Shown here one piece after another: positions 1-9,222 of a stretch of 64,000 nucleotides of DNA. Made by a program: the position numbers and the translations under genes. The number at the start of each line of letters is the position of its first letter. Position 1 is the stretch's first letter. Below the pieces are notes generated by a model. It searched no databases. It was not told the origin of the DNA and saw only the letters and a list, made by a program, of their open reading frames with translations. Origin of the DNA: a bacterium 1xD8-48 (GTDB lineage Bacteria > Bacillota > Clostridia > Lachnospirales > Lachnospiraceae); assembly GCA_009917455.1 (NCBI GenBank), contig QZDS01000012.1, positions 1 to 64,000 of the forward strand. The letters are read 5' to 3'.

Positions 1-1
1 C

Positions 2-73
2 AAAAGGAAGGGAAGGCTCTTGAGAGAGTTTAAGGAGTATGCTGTACGGTATTCGGTTTTGAGGGTGCGGTGA
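2..73 (+). CDS. possible 3' end of an upstream gene
   Basis: An open frame enters from the left edge and stops at TGA 71-73. The 23 visible residues are basic (KRKGRLLREF at the start) and I do not recognise them. It may simply be noncoding sequence ahead of the tRNA cluster. Confidence 0.15.
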   Translation, partial: KRKGRLLREFKEYAVRYSVLRVR

Positions 74-86
74 TAATGTTACATAT

Positions 87-160
87 GGCCCGGTGGCTCA
101 GTTGGTTAGAGCGCCGCCCTGTCACGGCGGAGGTCGTGGGTTCGAGTCCCATCCGGGTCG
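87..160 (+). tRNA. tRNA-Asp (GTC)
   Basis: Full cloverleaf with acceptor stem GGCCCGG/CCGGGTC, anticodon loop CTGTCAC and T-loop GGTTCGAGTCC. CCA is not encoded. First of seven tandem tRNAs on the same strand. Confidence 0.96.
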
Positions 161-175
161 TTTAACAGAATATTT

Positions 176-248
176 GGGATCTTAGCTCAGCTGGGAGAGC
201 ATCTGCCTTACAAGCAGAGGGTCATAGGTTCGAGCCCTATAGGTCCCA
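176..248 (+). tRNA. tRNA-Val (TAC)
   Basis: Acceptor GGGATCT/AGGTCCC, anticodon stem CTGCC/GGCAG-like with TAC in the loop, T-arm GGTTCGAGCCC. CCA is not encoded. Confidence 0.95.
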
Positions 249-267
249 TTTATATCAATAATATATT

Positions 268-340
268 GCCGATGTGGCTCAATTGGCAGAGCAGCTGATT
301 TGTAATCAGCAGGTTATCGGTTCGAGTCCGATCATCGGCT
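268..340 (+). tRNA. tRNA-Thr (TGT)
   Basis: Acceptor GCCGATG/CATCGGC, anticodon stem CTGAT/ATCAG with TGT in the loop, T-arm GGTTCGAGTCC. CCA is not encoded. Confidence 0.95.
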
Positions 341-360
341 TGTAATAACCAACATTATAT

Positions 361-442
361 GGATGGATTCCCGAGTGGCCAAAGGGGACAGACTGTAAAT
401 CTGCTGCAAATTGCTTCGGTGGTTCGAATCCACCTCCATCCA
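361..442 (+). tRNA. tRNA-Tyr (GTA)
   Basis: Acceptor GGATGGA/TCCATCC and anticodon loop CTGTAAA. The long variable arm (class II, 82 nt) is as expected for bacterial tRNA-Tyr. Confidence 0.95.
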
Positions 443-482
443 TTAGCCGAAAGGCATCTTTTAGAAAGAATAAATTTAATAA

Positions 483-556
483 CGCGGGGTGGAGCAGTCT
501 GGAAGCTCGTCGGGCTCATAACCCGAAGGTCATAGGTTCAAATCCTATCCCCGCTA
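483..556 (+). tRNA. initiator tRNA-Met (CAT)
   Basis: Three consecutive G-C pairs flank the anticodon loop (GGG CTCATAA CCC). The first base C483 faces T555, so the 1-72 pair is unpaired. Both are initiator features. The 1-72 mismatch is C-T here instead of the common C-A. Confidence 0.93.
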
Positions 557-562
557 CTTAAT

Positions 563-635
<73 letters not shown>

Positions 636-698
636 TTTTTTATATGACTATGAAACATAAAATGTTTTATTTGTGGGAATGTTAATAATGATGAGTTT

Positions 699-771
699 GG
701 GCCACTAGCTCAGGTGGTAGAGCACTTGACTTTTAATCAAGTTGTCCCGGGTTCGAGTCCCGGGTGGCTCA
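699..771 (+). tRNA. tRNA-Lys (TTT)
   Basis: Acceptor GGGCCAC/GTGGCTC, anticodon TTT in loop CTTTTAA, T-arm GGTTCGAGTCC. Last gene of the tRNA cluster, 7 bp before a strong terminator. Confidence 0.95.
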
Positions 772-778
772 TTTATAG

Positions 779-818
779 TAGATTTTTTATAGATATTCTA
801 TAAGAAGTCTATTTTTTT
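779..818 (+). terminator. terminator of the tRNA operon
   Basis: A 15-bp stem (779-793 with 797-811, including a few G-U pairs) and a 3-nt loop are followed by seven T residues (812-818). It directly follows tRNA-Lys. Confidence 0.85.
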
Positions 819-861
819 GCGTTTTACGCTATTTTGAGACAAAAATTCCCCTGTGTTTCCC

Positions 862-1050
862 TATGATACTAGGATAGAAGAGGAAGCGCCGGCTATCTCC
901 GGCGGATAAAATGAAGCTTAAGGATTTATGAGTCGTCTGACCCGGACGGGAGGCAGAGTATTTTTAATTTCTTTGTATATGCTTATTCTAAGTTAAAGGG
1001 GCTGTTGTAAAACAGGTAATGATCTGTTGCTGTAACAGTTCCTTTTATTT
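862..1050 (+). ncRNA. candidate structured non-coding RNA
   Basis: A stretch of about 340 bases without a gene lies between the tRNA terminator and the lipoprotein gene. It holds a -10-like TATGAT (862-867), a GC-rich hairpin CGCCGG/CCGGCG (887-904), a short hairpin around 934-948, and a terminator-like hairpin with T-tract (998-1050). Its short reading frames stop quickly. The layout would suit a stand-alone RNA of about 170 nt. I cannot assign it to a known family and no good -35 element is spaced correctly. Confidence 0.3.
998..1050 (+). terminator. intrinsic terminator
   Basis: GGGGCTGTT (998-1006) pairs with AACAGTTCC (1034-1042), with further pairing inside, followed by TTTTATTT (1043-1050). 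Confidence 0.6.
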
Positions 1051-1168
1051 ATACGGAAAGGTTTATCAGATACAGGATGAGATTTGGTTTTATAAAGTAC
1101 ATAAAAGAATATTATGTTTTTATTGCTTTTTTAGCCACTTTATAGTATTTTGATAAGGGAATTTTTAT

Positions 1169-1579
1169 ATGAGGAAGAGGATTATGAAAAAGTATATTAT
1201 TTTATTTGCGGCATGCAATATGCTGCTTTGTTTTGCGACAGGTTGTGCCGAGGTGCAGGAGACCGGTTTGATGGTCTGGAGCGGTACGGAAGAGGAAGCG
1301 GATTTTGAACTTCAGGAGAATCAAAGCCTGCTGTATACAGAAGAGGGATATTTTGTGGCGGAGGGAAGGCTCTGCGAGATGGAAAAGGGCGGTTTTTCTG
1401 TGGAGACAGAAGACGGACAGAAGCTTGGTTTTAAAATTTCGCCAGAAACAATTATCTATACCGGAGAAAATAGTGAAATGCTGGAAGGACAGGCTGTCAA
1501 GGTGGTATTTGACGGCAAAGTAACCGGAGATAGCATGGAAAATGTAACGGTTATAGCGATTACCGCATTGGAAGAATAA
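1169..1579 (+). CDS. small secreted lipoprotein, unknown function
   Basis: The 136-residue product starts with a basic N-terminus and a hydrophobic segment ending in a lipobox (LLCFATGC), so it is probably cleaved before that Cys and anchored to the outer face of the membrane. The mature part is acidic and predicted to be mostly beta (FVAEGRLCEMEKGGFSVE and later strands), perhaps a small OB-like fold, but I do not recognise a family. A second ATG at 1184 (MKKYIILF) is preceded by AGGAAGAGG and may be the true start. Stand-alone gene with terminator-like sequence upstream. Confidence 0.7.
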   Translation: MRKRIMKKYIILFAACNMLLCFATGCAEVQETGLMVWSGTEEEADFELQENQSLLYTEEGYFVAEGRLCEMEKGGFSVETEDGQKLGFKISPETIIYTGENSEMLEGQAVKVVFDGKVTGDSMENVTVIAITALEE

Positions 1580-1654
1580 AACTGAATAATTTATTAATGT
1601 TTTAATAAGAATAACTCAAAGTGAGTGTAACATACACAAATATTTTTTATATTA

Positions 1655-1663
1655 TGATATAAT
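1655..1663 (+). promoter_or_regulatory. extended -10 promoter candidate
   Basis: TGATATAAT is an extended -10 element (TGN-TATAAT) about 50 bp ahead of the HD-domain gene. No good -35 is visible, which is normal for extended -10 promoters. Confidence 0.45.
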
Positions 1664-1714
1664 GTACGCGGTGCCATTGCAGATTGGCAAAAAATATTTT
1701 TTAAGGATGGTATT

Positions 1715-2278
1715 ATGAGCGATAAATCTGAAAAGTATAAGGCGCATGTGGAGAAGCTGAGAAAAAGATATGAGCGGAGGCGGGAATTTTATCACCTGCT
1801 TCGGGAATATGCCGGGGATATTTTGACGTCAGATAATTTTCGCAGTACGAGGAATTATATCCAGCACGGCTCAATGCCGGTGCAGAGGCATTGTCTTGAT
1901 GTTGCGGCCCAGAGTATTGCAATCAGTAAATTTTTAGGGATTGAATGCAATGAGAGGGAACTGATACGCGGCGCATTGCTGCATGATTATTTTTTATATG
2001 ACTGGCACGATAAGACAAGGAAAGGCTATCAGAGGCTGCACGGATTTTATCACCCGGGAATCGCCCTTCGGAACGCCAGTAAGGAGTATCGCCTGACTAA
2101 GCGGGAAAGGGATATTATAAAGAAGCACATGTGGCCGCTGACGGTAGTACCGCCGCTTTGCAGGGAAGCGTGGATTGTAACGACCGCGGATAAGTATTGC
2201 TCTTTGCTTGAGACGCTGCATTTGCGCAGAGGGAATGTGTCCAATATAAAGAGAGCAAAATTAAGGACAGCAGGATGA
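1715..2278 (+). CDS. HD-domain phosphohydrolase family protein
   Basis: 187 residues. The core shows a metal-binding HD arrangement: His in QRHCLDVA, the His-Asp pair in GALLHDYFLYDWH, and later His and Asp residues (KKHMWPL, TTADKYCS). HD proteins are metal-dependent phosphohydrolases; the substrate is unknown. The start is supported by AAGGATGG ahead of ATG. The stop overlaps the start of the next gene (ATGA at 2275-2278), indicating translational coupling with the decarboxylase. Confidence 0.8.
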   Translation: MSDKSEKYKAHVEKLRKRYERRREFYHLLREYAGDILTSDNFRSTRNYIQHGSMPVQRHCLDVAAQSIAISKFLGIECNERELIRGALLHDYFLYDWHDKTRKGYQRLHGFYHPGIALRNASKEYRLTKRERDIIKKHMWPLTVVPPLCREAWIVTTADKYCSLLETLHLRRGNVSNIKRAKLRTAG

Positions 2279-3699
2279 ATGACGGACTGCTCGATAAATT
2301 GAAAGACTACAGTAAAAGCGATTTTTATCCCTTTCATATGCCGGGGCATAAAAGAAACTTTAAAAAAGGCGCTTTGGCGGAAGCTTACAGGTATGACATT
2401 ACAGAAATAGATGGTTTTGATAATCTGCACCAGCCCATGTCTTTGATTAAGAAGGCGCAGGAGCACGCGGCCAGGCTGTATCGGTCCGAGGAAACTTATT
2501 TTTTAATAAATGGAAGTACAGCAGGGATTTTAAGCGCGATTTCAGCGGTTGCCGGTGGGGGGCGTAATCTGATAATTAGCAGGAACTGTCATAAAGCCGT
2601 ATATCATGCGGCTTTTTTAAATCGTATGAAACTGCATTATGTGTATCCGGAAAAGACAGAAGGGTATGATATTGCAGGGCCGGTTTTAGCCGCCGGTATA
2701 GAAAAACAGATTAAAAACATTTTGGGAAAAGAGGAATTTAAAGAGAAAGACGCGGGTGAAACCATCGCAGGCATTGTTATTACCTCTCCGACCTATGAAG
2801 GAATTAATTCAAATATAAAAGAGATATCAAAGCTGGCTCACAGCTATAAAATTCCGTTGATTGTGGACCAGGCACACGGCGCCCATTTCGGAATGCATCC
2901 TCAATATCCGCCTAACGCAGTAGAAGAGGGGGCGGATATTGTAATACACAGCGTTCACAAGACTTTGCCGGCGCCTACCCAGACGGCGCTGATACACAGA
3001 AACGGCAGCCTGACGGACAGGGAAGTATTGAAACGGTATCTTCGCATTTATCAGTCCAGCAGCCCTTCCTATCTGCTGATGGCGGGAATTGACGAGGCGA
3101 TGCGCTTTGCGGAGGCGGAGGGCAGCCAAAGGCTTGAAAAGCTGCTGGATATGAGAGAGCTTTTTTTAAAACAGGTGGAAAGCTGCCGGTATATTCGCGT
3201 ATGCCCCGTAACCGAGCCGGGGAAACTGGTGATTTCGGTGGATGAATCTTTTATGAGCGGACAGATGCTTTATGATATTTTACGGGAAAAATATCATTTG
3301 CAGATGGAAATGGCGGCGGGAAGCTATGTGGTCGCCATTCTGACAATGATGGACGAAAAAAGCGGTTTAGACAGGCTTTCCGAAGCGCTGCTGGAAATTG
3401 ATGGAGGGACAATAGCGGGCAAACGCCACGTATGCCGGTTTGACTTTCCGGAAAATCCTGTTGCGGCGATGGACTTGTGGGAAGCATACGCGCTGCCTTA
3501 TGAGGAGAGGGCGCTTTTGGAAGCGGCAGGGAAAACGGCTGCTGAATTTATCAATCTTTATCCGCCTGGGATTCCTTTGCTTGTTCCGGGGGAAATCATA
3601 GGCGAGGGGATGATAAGGGTAATTGAAGGATATATTATTAACGGATATACAGTTCAGGGAATCAGTGATAACAAAATAAAAATAGTGAAAAGTATTTAG
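2275..3699 (+). CDS. Orn/Lys/Arg decarboxylase family protein
   Basis: 474-residue PLP-dependent fold-type I enzyme of the group that contains Bacillus YaaO. The N-terminus carries the typical FYPFHMPGHKRN and DITEIDGFDNLHQP signatures. The cofactor lysine lies in HSVHKTLPAPTQ, preceded by the aspartate of VDQAHGAHFG. The short C-terminal decarboxylase domain ends near residue 470. It lacks the N-terminal response-regulator-like wing of the large inducible enterobacterial decarboxylases. Likely produces a polyamine or diamine, but substrate choice cannot be read from the sequence. First conserved gene of the yaa-type cluster. Confidence 0.88.
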   Translation: MNDGLLDKLKDYSKSDFYPFHMPGHKRNFKKGALAEAYRYDITEIDGFDNLHQPMSLIKKAQEHAARLYRSEETYFLINGSTAGILSAISAVAGGGRNLIISRNCHKAVYHAAFLNRMKLHYVYPEKTEGYDIAGPVLAAGIEKQIKNILGKEEFKEKDAGETIAGIVITSPTYEGINSNIKEISKLAHSYKIPLIVDQAHGAHFGMHPQYPPNAVEEGADIVIHSVHKTLPAPTQTALIHRNGSLTDREVLKRYLRIYQSSSPSYLLMAGIDEAMRFAEAEGSQRLEKLLDMRELFLKQVESCRYIRVCPVTEPGKLVISVDESFMSGQMLYDILREKYHLQMEMAAGSYVVAILTMMDEKSGLDRLSEALLEIDGGTIAGKRHVCRFDFPENPVAAMDLWEAYALPYEERALLEAAGKTAAEFINLYPPGIPLLVPGEIIGEGMIRVIEGYIINGYTVQGISDNKIKIVKSI

Positions 3700-3716
3700 G
3701 GAAAGGTATGGCTTTT

Positions 3717-5129
3717 ATGAGAAAGACAAAAATTATCTGTACAATTGGTCCGGCATGTGAGGCGGAGGAAAAACTGCGGGAGTTAATGCTTGCAGGAATG
3801 AATGTTGCCCGTTTTAATTTTTCCCATGGGACGCATGAAGAGCATAAAATAAAATTTGAGAGAGTAAATAAAATAAGCAGCGAGCTTGGTTTACAGGTGG
3901 CGACGCTCCTGGATACCAAAGGGCCGGAAATCAGATTAGGGGATATTGAGGGAGGAAAGACTGAGCTTGTTTCCGGCCGGAAGTTTACGCTGACGACGGA
4001 AGAAATTATCGGAAACAGTGAAAAGGCTTCAATCACTTATGCGAATCTGAAAGACGATATCAGCGTTGGAACCACCATTTTAATTGACGACGGGCTGATT
4101 GAGATGACAGTGGACGCAATTGAGGAAAATGATATTATATGTACGGTGGTAAACGGCGGCCCGATATCAAATCATAAGGGCGTTAATGTTCCCGGAGCAG
4201 TCTTGTCTATGCCTTATATCAGCGATGTTGACAGAAGCGATATTATGTTTGGCTGCGATATGGGATTTGATTTTCTTGCGGCATCCTTTGTAAGATGCAG
4301 GGAAGATATTCTTGAAGTGAGAAAAATTCTTGATGAACAGCAAAGCACCATGAAAATCATTGCTAAAATTGAAAATATGCAGGGAATTCGCAATCTTGAG
4401 GAGATTCTTACCGTTTCAGATGGTATAATGGTGGCAAGGGGCGATATGGGCGTTGAAATTCCCATGGAGGAAGTGCCTGTTATCCAGAAACGGATGATAA
4501 AAATGGCGGAGAGGATGGGAAAGCATGTTATCACGGCAACGCAAATGCTGGAATCCATGATTAAAAACCCCCGTCCCACCCGGGCGGAGGCAACGGATAT
4601 TGCCAACGCCATTTATGACGGAACTACTGCTATTATGCTTTCCGGTGAAAGCGCTGCAGGCCGCTATCCCACAGAAGCTGTCAAAACCATGGCGAAAATT
4701 GCGGAGAGGACAGAGCAGGACATTGATTATGAGGGCAGAATGAGAAACAGGGCCTTTTCGGGAAACCCGGATGTGACAACGGCAATTTCTCATGCAACCT
4801 GTATGACAGCCATGGATTTGAAGGCTGCCGCTATTATAACGGTGACAATTTCAGGGTTTACGGCCGGAATGATTGCCAGATATAAGCCGGGATGCCCTGT
4901 CATTGCGTGCAGTGTGAGCCCAAGGGTGTGCAGGCAGCTTAGCCTTTTGTGGGGAGTGACGCCTTTGTGGATTGCCCGTGAGAGCTCCACGGACGATTTA
5001 TTTGAGGTGGCGGTAGCAGCGGCGGAAAAGGCCGGATATATCAAAAAGGGCGATGTGGTGGTGCTCACGGCCGGCGTACCCCTTGGCGTGTCAGGAAATA
5101 CCAATATGATTCGTGTAGTAGAGGTTTAA
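3717..5129 (+). CDS. pyk: pyruvate kinase
   Basis: Catalyses phosphoenolpyruvate + ADP to pyruvate + ATP, the last step of glycolysis. The product begins MRKTKIICTIGPA, the usual family start; an in-frame ATG at 3708 is only 1 nt from GGGAAAGG, so 3717 is preferred. Substrate and metal-binding signatures are intact: ARFNFSHGTHEEH, LLDTKGPEIR, KIENMQGIRN, VARGDMGVEIP, and MLESMIKNPRPTRAEATDIA. About 470 residues, so it lacks the extra C-terminal PEP-utiliser domain found in the Bacillus enzyme. Its place inside the yaa/holB cluster, between decarboxylase and guanylate-kinase-like gene, is unlike Bacillus. Confidence 0.95.
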   Translation: MRKTKIICTIGPACEAEEKLRELMLAGMNVARFNFSHGTHEEHKIKFERVNKISSELGLQVATLLDTKGPEIRLGDIEGGKTELVSGRKFTLTTEEIIGNSEKASITYANLKDDISVGTTILIDDGLIEMTVDAIEENDIICTVVNGGPISNHKGVNVPGAVLSMPYISDVDRSDIMFGCDMGFDFLAASFVRCREDILEVRKILDEQQSTMKIIAKIENMQGIRNLEEILTVSDGIMVARGDMGVEIPMEEVPVIQKRMIKMAERMGKHVITATQMLESMIKNPRPTRAEATDIANAIYDGTTAIMLSGESAAGRYPTEAVKTMAKIAERTEQDIDYEGRMRNRAFSGNPDVTTAISHATCMTAMDLKAAAIITVTISGFTAGMIARYKPGCPVIACSVSPRVCRQLSLLWGVTPLWIARESSTDDLFEVAVAAAEKAGYIKKGDVVVLTAGVPLGVSGNTNMIRVVEV

Positions 5130-5134
5130 TTATT

Positions 5135-5734
5135 GTGGGAAAAATGATATACTTAATGGGAAAGAGCGCGTCTGGAAAAAATGCGGTTTACACCCATTTA
5201 CTGGAAAATAAAGTTCTTAATCTGAAAAAAGTGGTGCCTTATACTACCCGGCCGATACGGGCAGGGGAGATAGAGGGGACGGAATATCATTTTACGGACG
5301 AGGAAGGCTACAGAAAGTTAGAGGATGCGGGCATGGTGATAGAGGCCCGCGTCTATCATACATATTATGGGCCGTGGTACTATTTTATGGTAGACGACGG
5401 TAATATTGACTTAAGCAGAGAAAACTATCTGGTAATCGGGACATTGGAGTCTTATCAGAAAACGGTCGGGTATTTCGGCAGGGATAAGGTGGTTCCGGTG
5501 CTCCTTGAACTGGATGACGGCGTGAGGCTAAAGAGAGCCCTCGAGCGGGAGATGAAAGAAGATGTTCCCGGATATGAGGAAATGTGCAGACGTTTTCTGG
5601 CGGACTCCGTGGATTTTTCGGAAGAAAAAATAAGGGAAGCGGGTATAGACAGGCGTTTTTTTAATAATGAATTAGGCGTCTGCCTGGACGAAATAGAAAA
5701 ATATATAACCAGCCGGCTATGTGAAGAAAATTAG
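5135..5734 (+). CDS. guanylate kinase-like protein
   Basis: 199 residues starting at a GTG preceded by GAGG; an ATG at 5144 is the alternative. P-loop YLMGKSASGKNAVY, then the GMP-binding region VVPYTTRPIRAGEIEGTEYHF, both characteristic of guanylate kinases. The lid and C-terminal part are less canonical, and Bacillus has thymidylate kinase (tmk) at this position beside yaaR and holB. It may therefore be a nucleotide kinase with altered specificity and not the essential Gmk. Confidence 0.75.
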   Translation: MGKMIYLMGKSASGKNAVYTHLLENKVLNLKKVVPYTTRPIRAGEIEGTEYHFTDEEGYRKLEDAGMVIEARVYHTYYGPWYYFMVDDGNIDLSRENYLVIGTLESYQKTVGYFGRDKVVPVLLELDDGVRLKRALEREMKEDVPGYEEMCRRFLADSVDFSEEKIREAGIDRRFFNNELGVCLDEIEKYITSRLCEEN

Positions 5735-5770
5735 CCGGGTCGGGTTCTTAACGGAAAAGAGGTGGTCTGT

Positions 5771-6211
5771 ATGGATATAAAAGTGAATCAGGCAATGCCG
5801 GTGACAACGCCGGAAGCGCCGGCTCAGGTGCATGAATCTGACGGAGCGTTTAAATTCACGCTGGTCAGCCATATTGAGGAGCAGGAGCTGCAGGCAAGGC
5901 TTGGCGCGTTGATGGAGGAGATAACCATGCAGGGCGATAAGCTGGCTAAGAAGCGTGATATCAGGGATATGAAAAAATACAGAGGCCTTGTCAAGGAGTT
6001 TATGAATGAGGTGGTGAGCCGTTCCCACGCCTTTTCCAGGGAAAACTTTCTTGACAGAAAGGGAAGACACAGGGTTTACGGTATTATCAGGCTTGTGGAC
6101 GAAAATCTGGATGAACTGGCAAAGGAACTTATGAAGGATGAGCAGGACCATCTTGCGATTCTGTCCAGGATAGGAGAAATCAGGGGACTGCTATTGGATA
6201 TTTTGACCTGA
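5771..6211 (+). CDS. YaaR family (DUF327) protein
   Basis: 146 residues, start chosen at ATG 5771 because AGAGGTGG lies 5 nt upstream. The mostly helical, charged sequence with [18 protein letters not shown] and [17 protein letters not shown] is the YaaR signature. Function unknown. Its place directly before holB is conserved across Firmicutes. Confidence 0.8.
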   Translation: MDIKVNQAMPVTTPEAPAQVHESDGAFKFTLVSHIEEQELQARLGALMEEITMQGDKLAKKRDIRDMKKYRGLVKEFMNEVVSRSHAFSRENFLDRKGRHRVYGIIRLVDENLDELAKELMKDEQDHLAILSRIGEIRGLLLDILT

Positions 6212-6278
6212 CCGGTATTTAAGGGTTAAAATTACGAGGGGGATAAAAGCCGGATTTACGGCGGAATGAGAGGGGTTT

Positions 6279-7271
6279 ATGCGCAGATTTGCCGATATAG
6301 TAGGTCAGGAGCAGTTAAGGGAGCATTTGGAGAACGCTGTCAGGACGGGTAAGGTATCCCATGCCTATATCATTAACGGAGAGCGGAATGCCGGAAAAGA
6401 GTTTATTGCCAAAACATTTGCAATGGCGGTGCAGTGTGAGAACCGGCAGGATGTAGAACCTTGCGGGGAATGCCATTCCTGTAAGCAGGCGCTTAGCGGC
6501 AACCATCCGGATATTATTTTCATTACCCATGAGAAACCGGGAACAATAGGTGTGGATGATATCCGCAGACAGATTAACGGAGATGTGGAAATAAAGCCCT
6601 ACAGCGGACCCAAAAAGATTTATATAGTGAGTGAGGGTGAAAAAATGACGGTTCAGGCGCAGAACGCGCTTTTGAAGACTTTGGAGGAACCGCCGGAATA
6701 TGCAGTCATCCTTATACTTACAGACAATGTAAACACGCTTCTTCCCACCATTTTAAGCCGCTGTGTTGTGCTTAACATGAAACCGGTAAGAGACGCCCAG
6801 ATTAAAGAATATCTGATGGAAAATATGGGAATTCCTGACTATAAGGCAGATATCTGCGTGGCTTTTGCAAGAGGCAATGTGGGAAAGGCGAGATTGCTTG
6901 CAAACAGCGAGGAATTTGACAAGGTCAAGGAAGAAGCCATTACGCTGCTCAAATATATTGGCGAGATGGAGCTGCACGAGATTGTAGCGGCTATAAAAAA
7001 GATAAACGAGTATAAATTTGACGTAAACGACTATATGGATATTCTTTCTATCTGGTATAGGGATGTGCTGTTGTTTAAAGCCACCCATGACGTTAACCAC
7101 CTGATTTTCAGAGAGGAAATACAATCTATCAGGAAAGTGGCCGATAAGAGTACCTATGAAGGGATTGAAAGGATTATAGATGCGCTTGAAAAGTCAAAGC
7201 AGAGGCTTAACGCCAACGTGAATTTCGAGCTGACCATGGAGCTTTTGCTTCTGACAATTAAAGAAAATTAA
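6279..7271 (+). CDS. holB: DNA polymerase III subunit delta'
   Basis: 330 residues. Clamp-loader AAA+ subunit: begins FADIVGQEQLREHLENAV, with a P-loop GERNAGKEFIAKTF, the four-cysteine zinc module C-x8-C-x2-C-x2-C (CENRQDVEPCGECHSC), the NALLKTLEEPPEYAV motif and the SRC arginine-finger motif (TILSRCVVL). The P-loop departs from GxxxxGKT (GKE), as usual for delta' subunits that do not hydrolyse ATP. Sits in the conserved yaaR-holB-ricT order. Confidence 0.92.
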   Translation: MRRFADIVGQEQLREHLENAVRTGKVSHAYIINGERNAGKEFIAKTFAMAVQCENRQDVEPCGECHSCKQALSGNHPDIIFITHEKPGTIGVDDIRRQINGDVEIKPYSGPKKIYIVSEGEKMTVQAQNALLKTLEEPPEYAVILILTDNVNTLLPTILSRCVVLNMKPVRDAQIKEYLMENMGIPDYKADICVAFARGNVGKARLLANSEEFDKVKEEAITLLKYIGEMELHEIVAAIKKINEYKFDVNDYMDILSIWYRDVLLFKATHDVNHLIFREEIQSIRKVADKSTYEGIERIIDALEKSKQRLNANVNFELTMELLLLTIKEN

Positions 7272-7288
7272 GTGAGGTTTATAGATTT

Positions 7289-8197
7289 ATGACGAAAGTA
7301 ATTGGTGTGCGATTCAGAACTGCCGGAAAAATATATTTTTTTGACCCGTTGAAGTTCAATATTAAAAAGGGAGACCACGTAATCGTTGAAACTGCAAGAG
7401 GAATAGAATACGGGACGGTAGTGGGAGGCATCAGGGAGGTGCCGGACGATAATGTCATTCAGCCCTTAAAGCCGGTGCTTCGTCTTGCCACACAGCGGGA
7501 CGACGAGCAGGAGGCCGGTAACAAGCAGAAGGAAAAAGAGGCTTTCAAAATCTGTCTGGAAAAGATTCACAGGCACGGACTGGAAATGAAGCTGATTGAC
7601 GCGGAGTATACTTTTGATAACAATAAAGTACTGTTTTATTTTACCGCCGATGGAAGGATTGACTTCCGTGAGCTTGTAAAGGATTTGGCTGCCGTTTTTA
7701 AAACCAGAATAGAGCTGCGGCAGATAGGGGTGCGGGACGAAACGAAGATATTGGGCGGAATCGGCATCTGCGGAAGGGAGCTGTGCTGCCACAGGCATTT
7801 GTCGGAATTTGTGCCGGTTTCCATCAAGATGGCAAAGGAGCAGAATTTATCTTTAAATCCCACAAAGATATCCGGCGTGTGCGGAAGGCTGATGTGCTGC
7901 CTGAAAAATGAGGAGGATACTTACGAAGAATTAAACAGGAGACTTCCCAATGTAGGCGACCATGTGACTACCGAGGACGGATTAAAGGGCGAGGTGCACA
8001 GCGTAAATGTGCTTCGTCAGCTGGTAAAGGTTATTGTGGAAGTGGGAGACGAGAAGGAAATCCAGGAGTATCGTGTGGAGCAGCTTCGTTTCAAACGGAA
8101 GCATAAGCACAATAAGGTGGATGTGCAGGATGAAAAATTAAAAGAACTGGAGAAGCTTGAGAAGGAAGAACCCAGGTCGAAGCTTGACGATAATTAG
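7289..8197 (+). CDS. ricT: PSP1-domain protein RicT (YaaT)
   Basis: 302 residues. The PSP1 domain carries two cysteine clusters, CGRELCCHRHL and CGRLMCCLKN, that in the Bacillus RicAFT complex take part in Fe-S cluster binding. That complex promotes mRNA maturation with RNase Y and affects sporulation and competence. The C-terminal tail is lysine- and glutamate-rich. Immediately follows holB, as in Bacillus. Confidence 0.88.
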   Translation: MTKVIGVRFRTAGKIYFFDPLKFNIKKGDHVIVETARGIEYGTVVGGIREVPDDNVIQPLKPVLRLATQRDDEQEAGNKQKEKEAFKICLEKIHRHGLEMKLIDAEYTFDNNKVLFYFTADGRIDFRELVKDLAAVFKTRIELRQIGVRDETKILGGIGICGRELCCHRHLSEFVPVSIKMAKEQNLSLNPTKISGVCGRLMCCLKNEEDTYEELNRRLPNVGDHVTTEDGLKGEVHSVNVLRQLVKVIVEVGDEKEIQEYRVEQLRFKRKHKHNKVDVQDEKLKELEKLEKEEPRSKLDDN

Positions 8198-8295
8198 AGC
8201 GCATTCACAGAATTTTAAGCAGCTAAGAGAGGCTGTTCGCAGGGAATTTGAATTCCATAAACGATTGCGAGAGCAGAGCCTGAATGAGGAAAATT

Positions 8296-9099
8296 ATGAA
8301 ACAATGCTCTGAGAAGGATTTGGAAAAAGGCGGGGCGGCGCTGGAGGAAGCCGGGGACGGGGTGGAAGCGCTGGTGCGCCCGGGAGAGCGGGTGGACGAT
8401 TTGCAGAGGAATCACTACCGGATTATTCAGGACCCGGCGCGTTTTTGCTTTGGAATGGACGCAGTGCTGCTTTCAGGGTTTGCCAGTGCCCGGGAAAGGG
8501 ACAGGGTTCTCGACCTTGGGACGGGAACGGGGATTATTCCGATTCTTATGGCGGCCAAAACCGGGGCGGCGCATCTGACAGGGCTGGAAATCCAGCCGGA
8601 AAGCGCCGATATGGCAGGCCGTAGCGTGCGGTTAAACCGTCTTGAAAACAGAATAGACATTGTTACAGGCGATATTAAGGAAGCAGTCAGCCTTTTTGGC
8701 GCTGCTTCTTTTGACGTTGTGACCTGTAATCCGCCCTACATGACGGAGCATCACGGGCTTACGAATCCTGACGCGCCGAAGGCCATTGCAAGGCACGAGC
8801 TGCTTTGCACGCTGGAGGATGTAATAAGTCAGAGTGCGAAGCTTCTGCGGCCGGGAGGAAATTTTTATATGGTACACAGACCCTTTCGGCTGGCGGATAT
8901 TATTGTGCTGCTTCGGCAGTACCGGCTTGAGCCTAAGCGGATGAAGCTGGTGTATCCCTTTGCGGATAAGGAGCCTAATATGGTTTTAATCGGGGCGAAC
9001 AGAGGCGGAAGGGCGAGAATGACGGTGGAGAAGCCGTTGATTGTTTATAAGAGCCCGGGCGTGTATACGGACGAGATTTATGATATTTACGGGTATTGA
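8296..9099 (+). CDS. tRNA1(Val) adenine-N6 methyltransferase family (YabB)
   Basis: About 267 residues. Start set at ATG 8296 because GAGG lies 6 nt upstream; ATG 8284 is in frame but lacks a ribosome site. SAM-binding motif VLDLGTGTGIIPILM and catalytic NPPYM of adenine-N6 methyltransferases are clear. The segment RIIQDPARFCFGMDAVLLSGF is typical of the YabB/TrmN6 family. Conserved neighbour of rsmI. Confidence 0.85.
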   Translation: MKQCSEKDLEKGGAALEEAGDGVEALVRPGERVDDLQRNHYRIIQDPARFCFGMDAVLLSGFASARERDRVLDLGTGTGIIPILMAAKTGAAHLTGLEIQPESADMAGRSVRLNRLENRIDIVTGDIKEAVSLFGAASFDVVTCNPPYMTEHHGLTNPDAPKAIARHELLCTLEDVISQSAKLLRPGGNFYMVHRPFRLADIIVLLRQYRLEPKRMKLVYPFADKEPNMVLIGANRGGRARMTVEKPLIVYKSPGVYTDEIYDIYGY

Positions 9100-9222
9100 T
9101 TCCCGTAGGGGTCAGCAGATATGCTTCGTTGCAAGCTGGATGTCCTGTCGGCTTGCTATGGGGTTGTTGGCGTTTGCGAGAGAGGTCGGTTTGGAAAAGG
9201 AATTTGCAGGGGGAAGGAGAAA

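Noticed and set aside
9121..9222. Upstream extension of rsmI
   Set aside because: The sequence is unlike the family and a strong ribosome site precedes ATG 9223.
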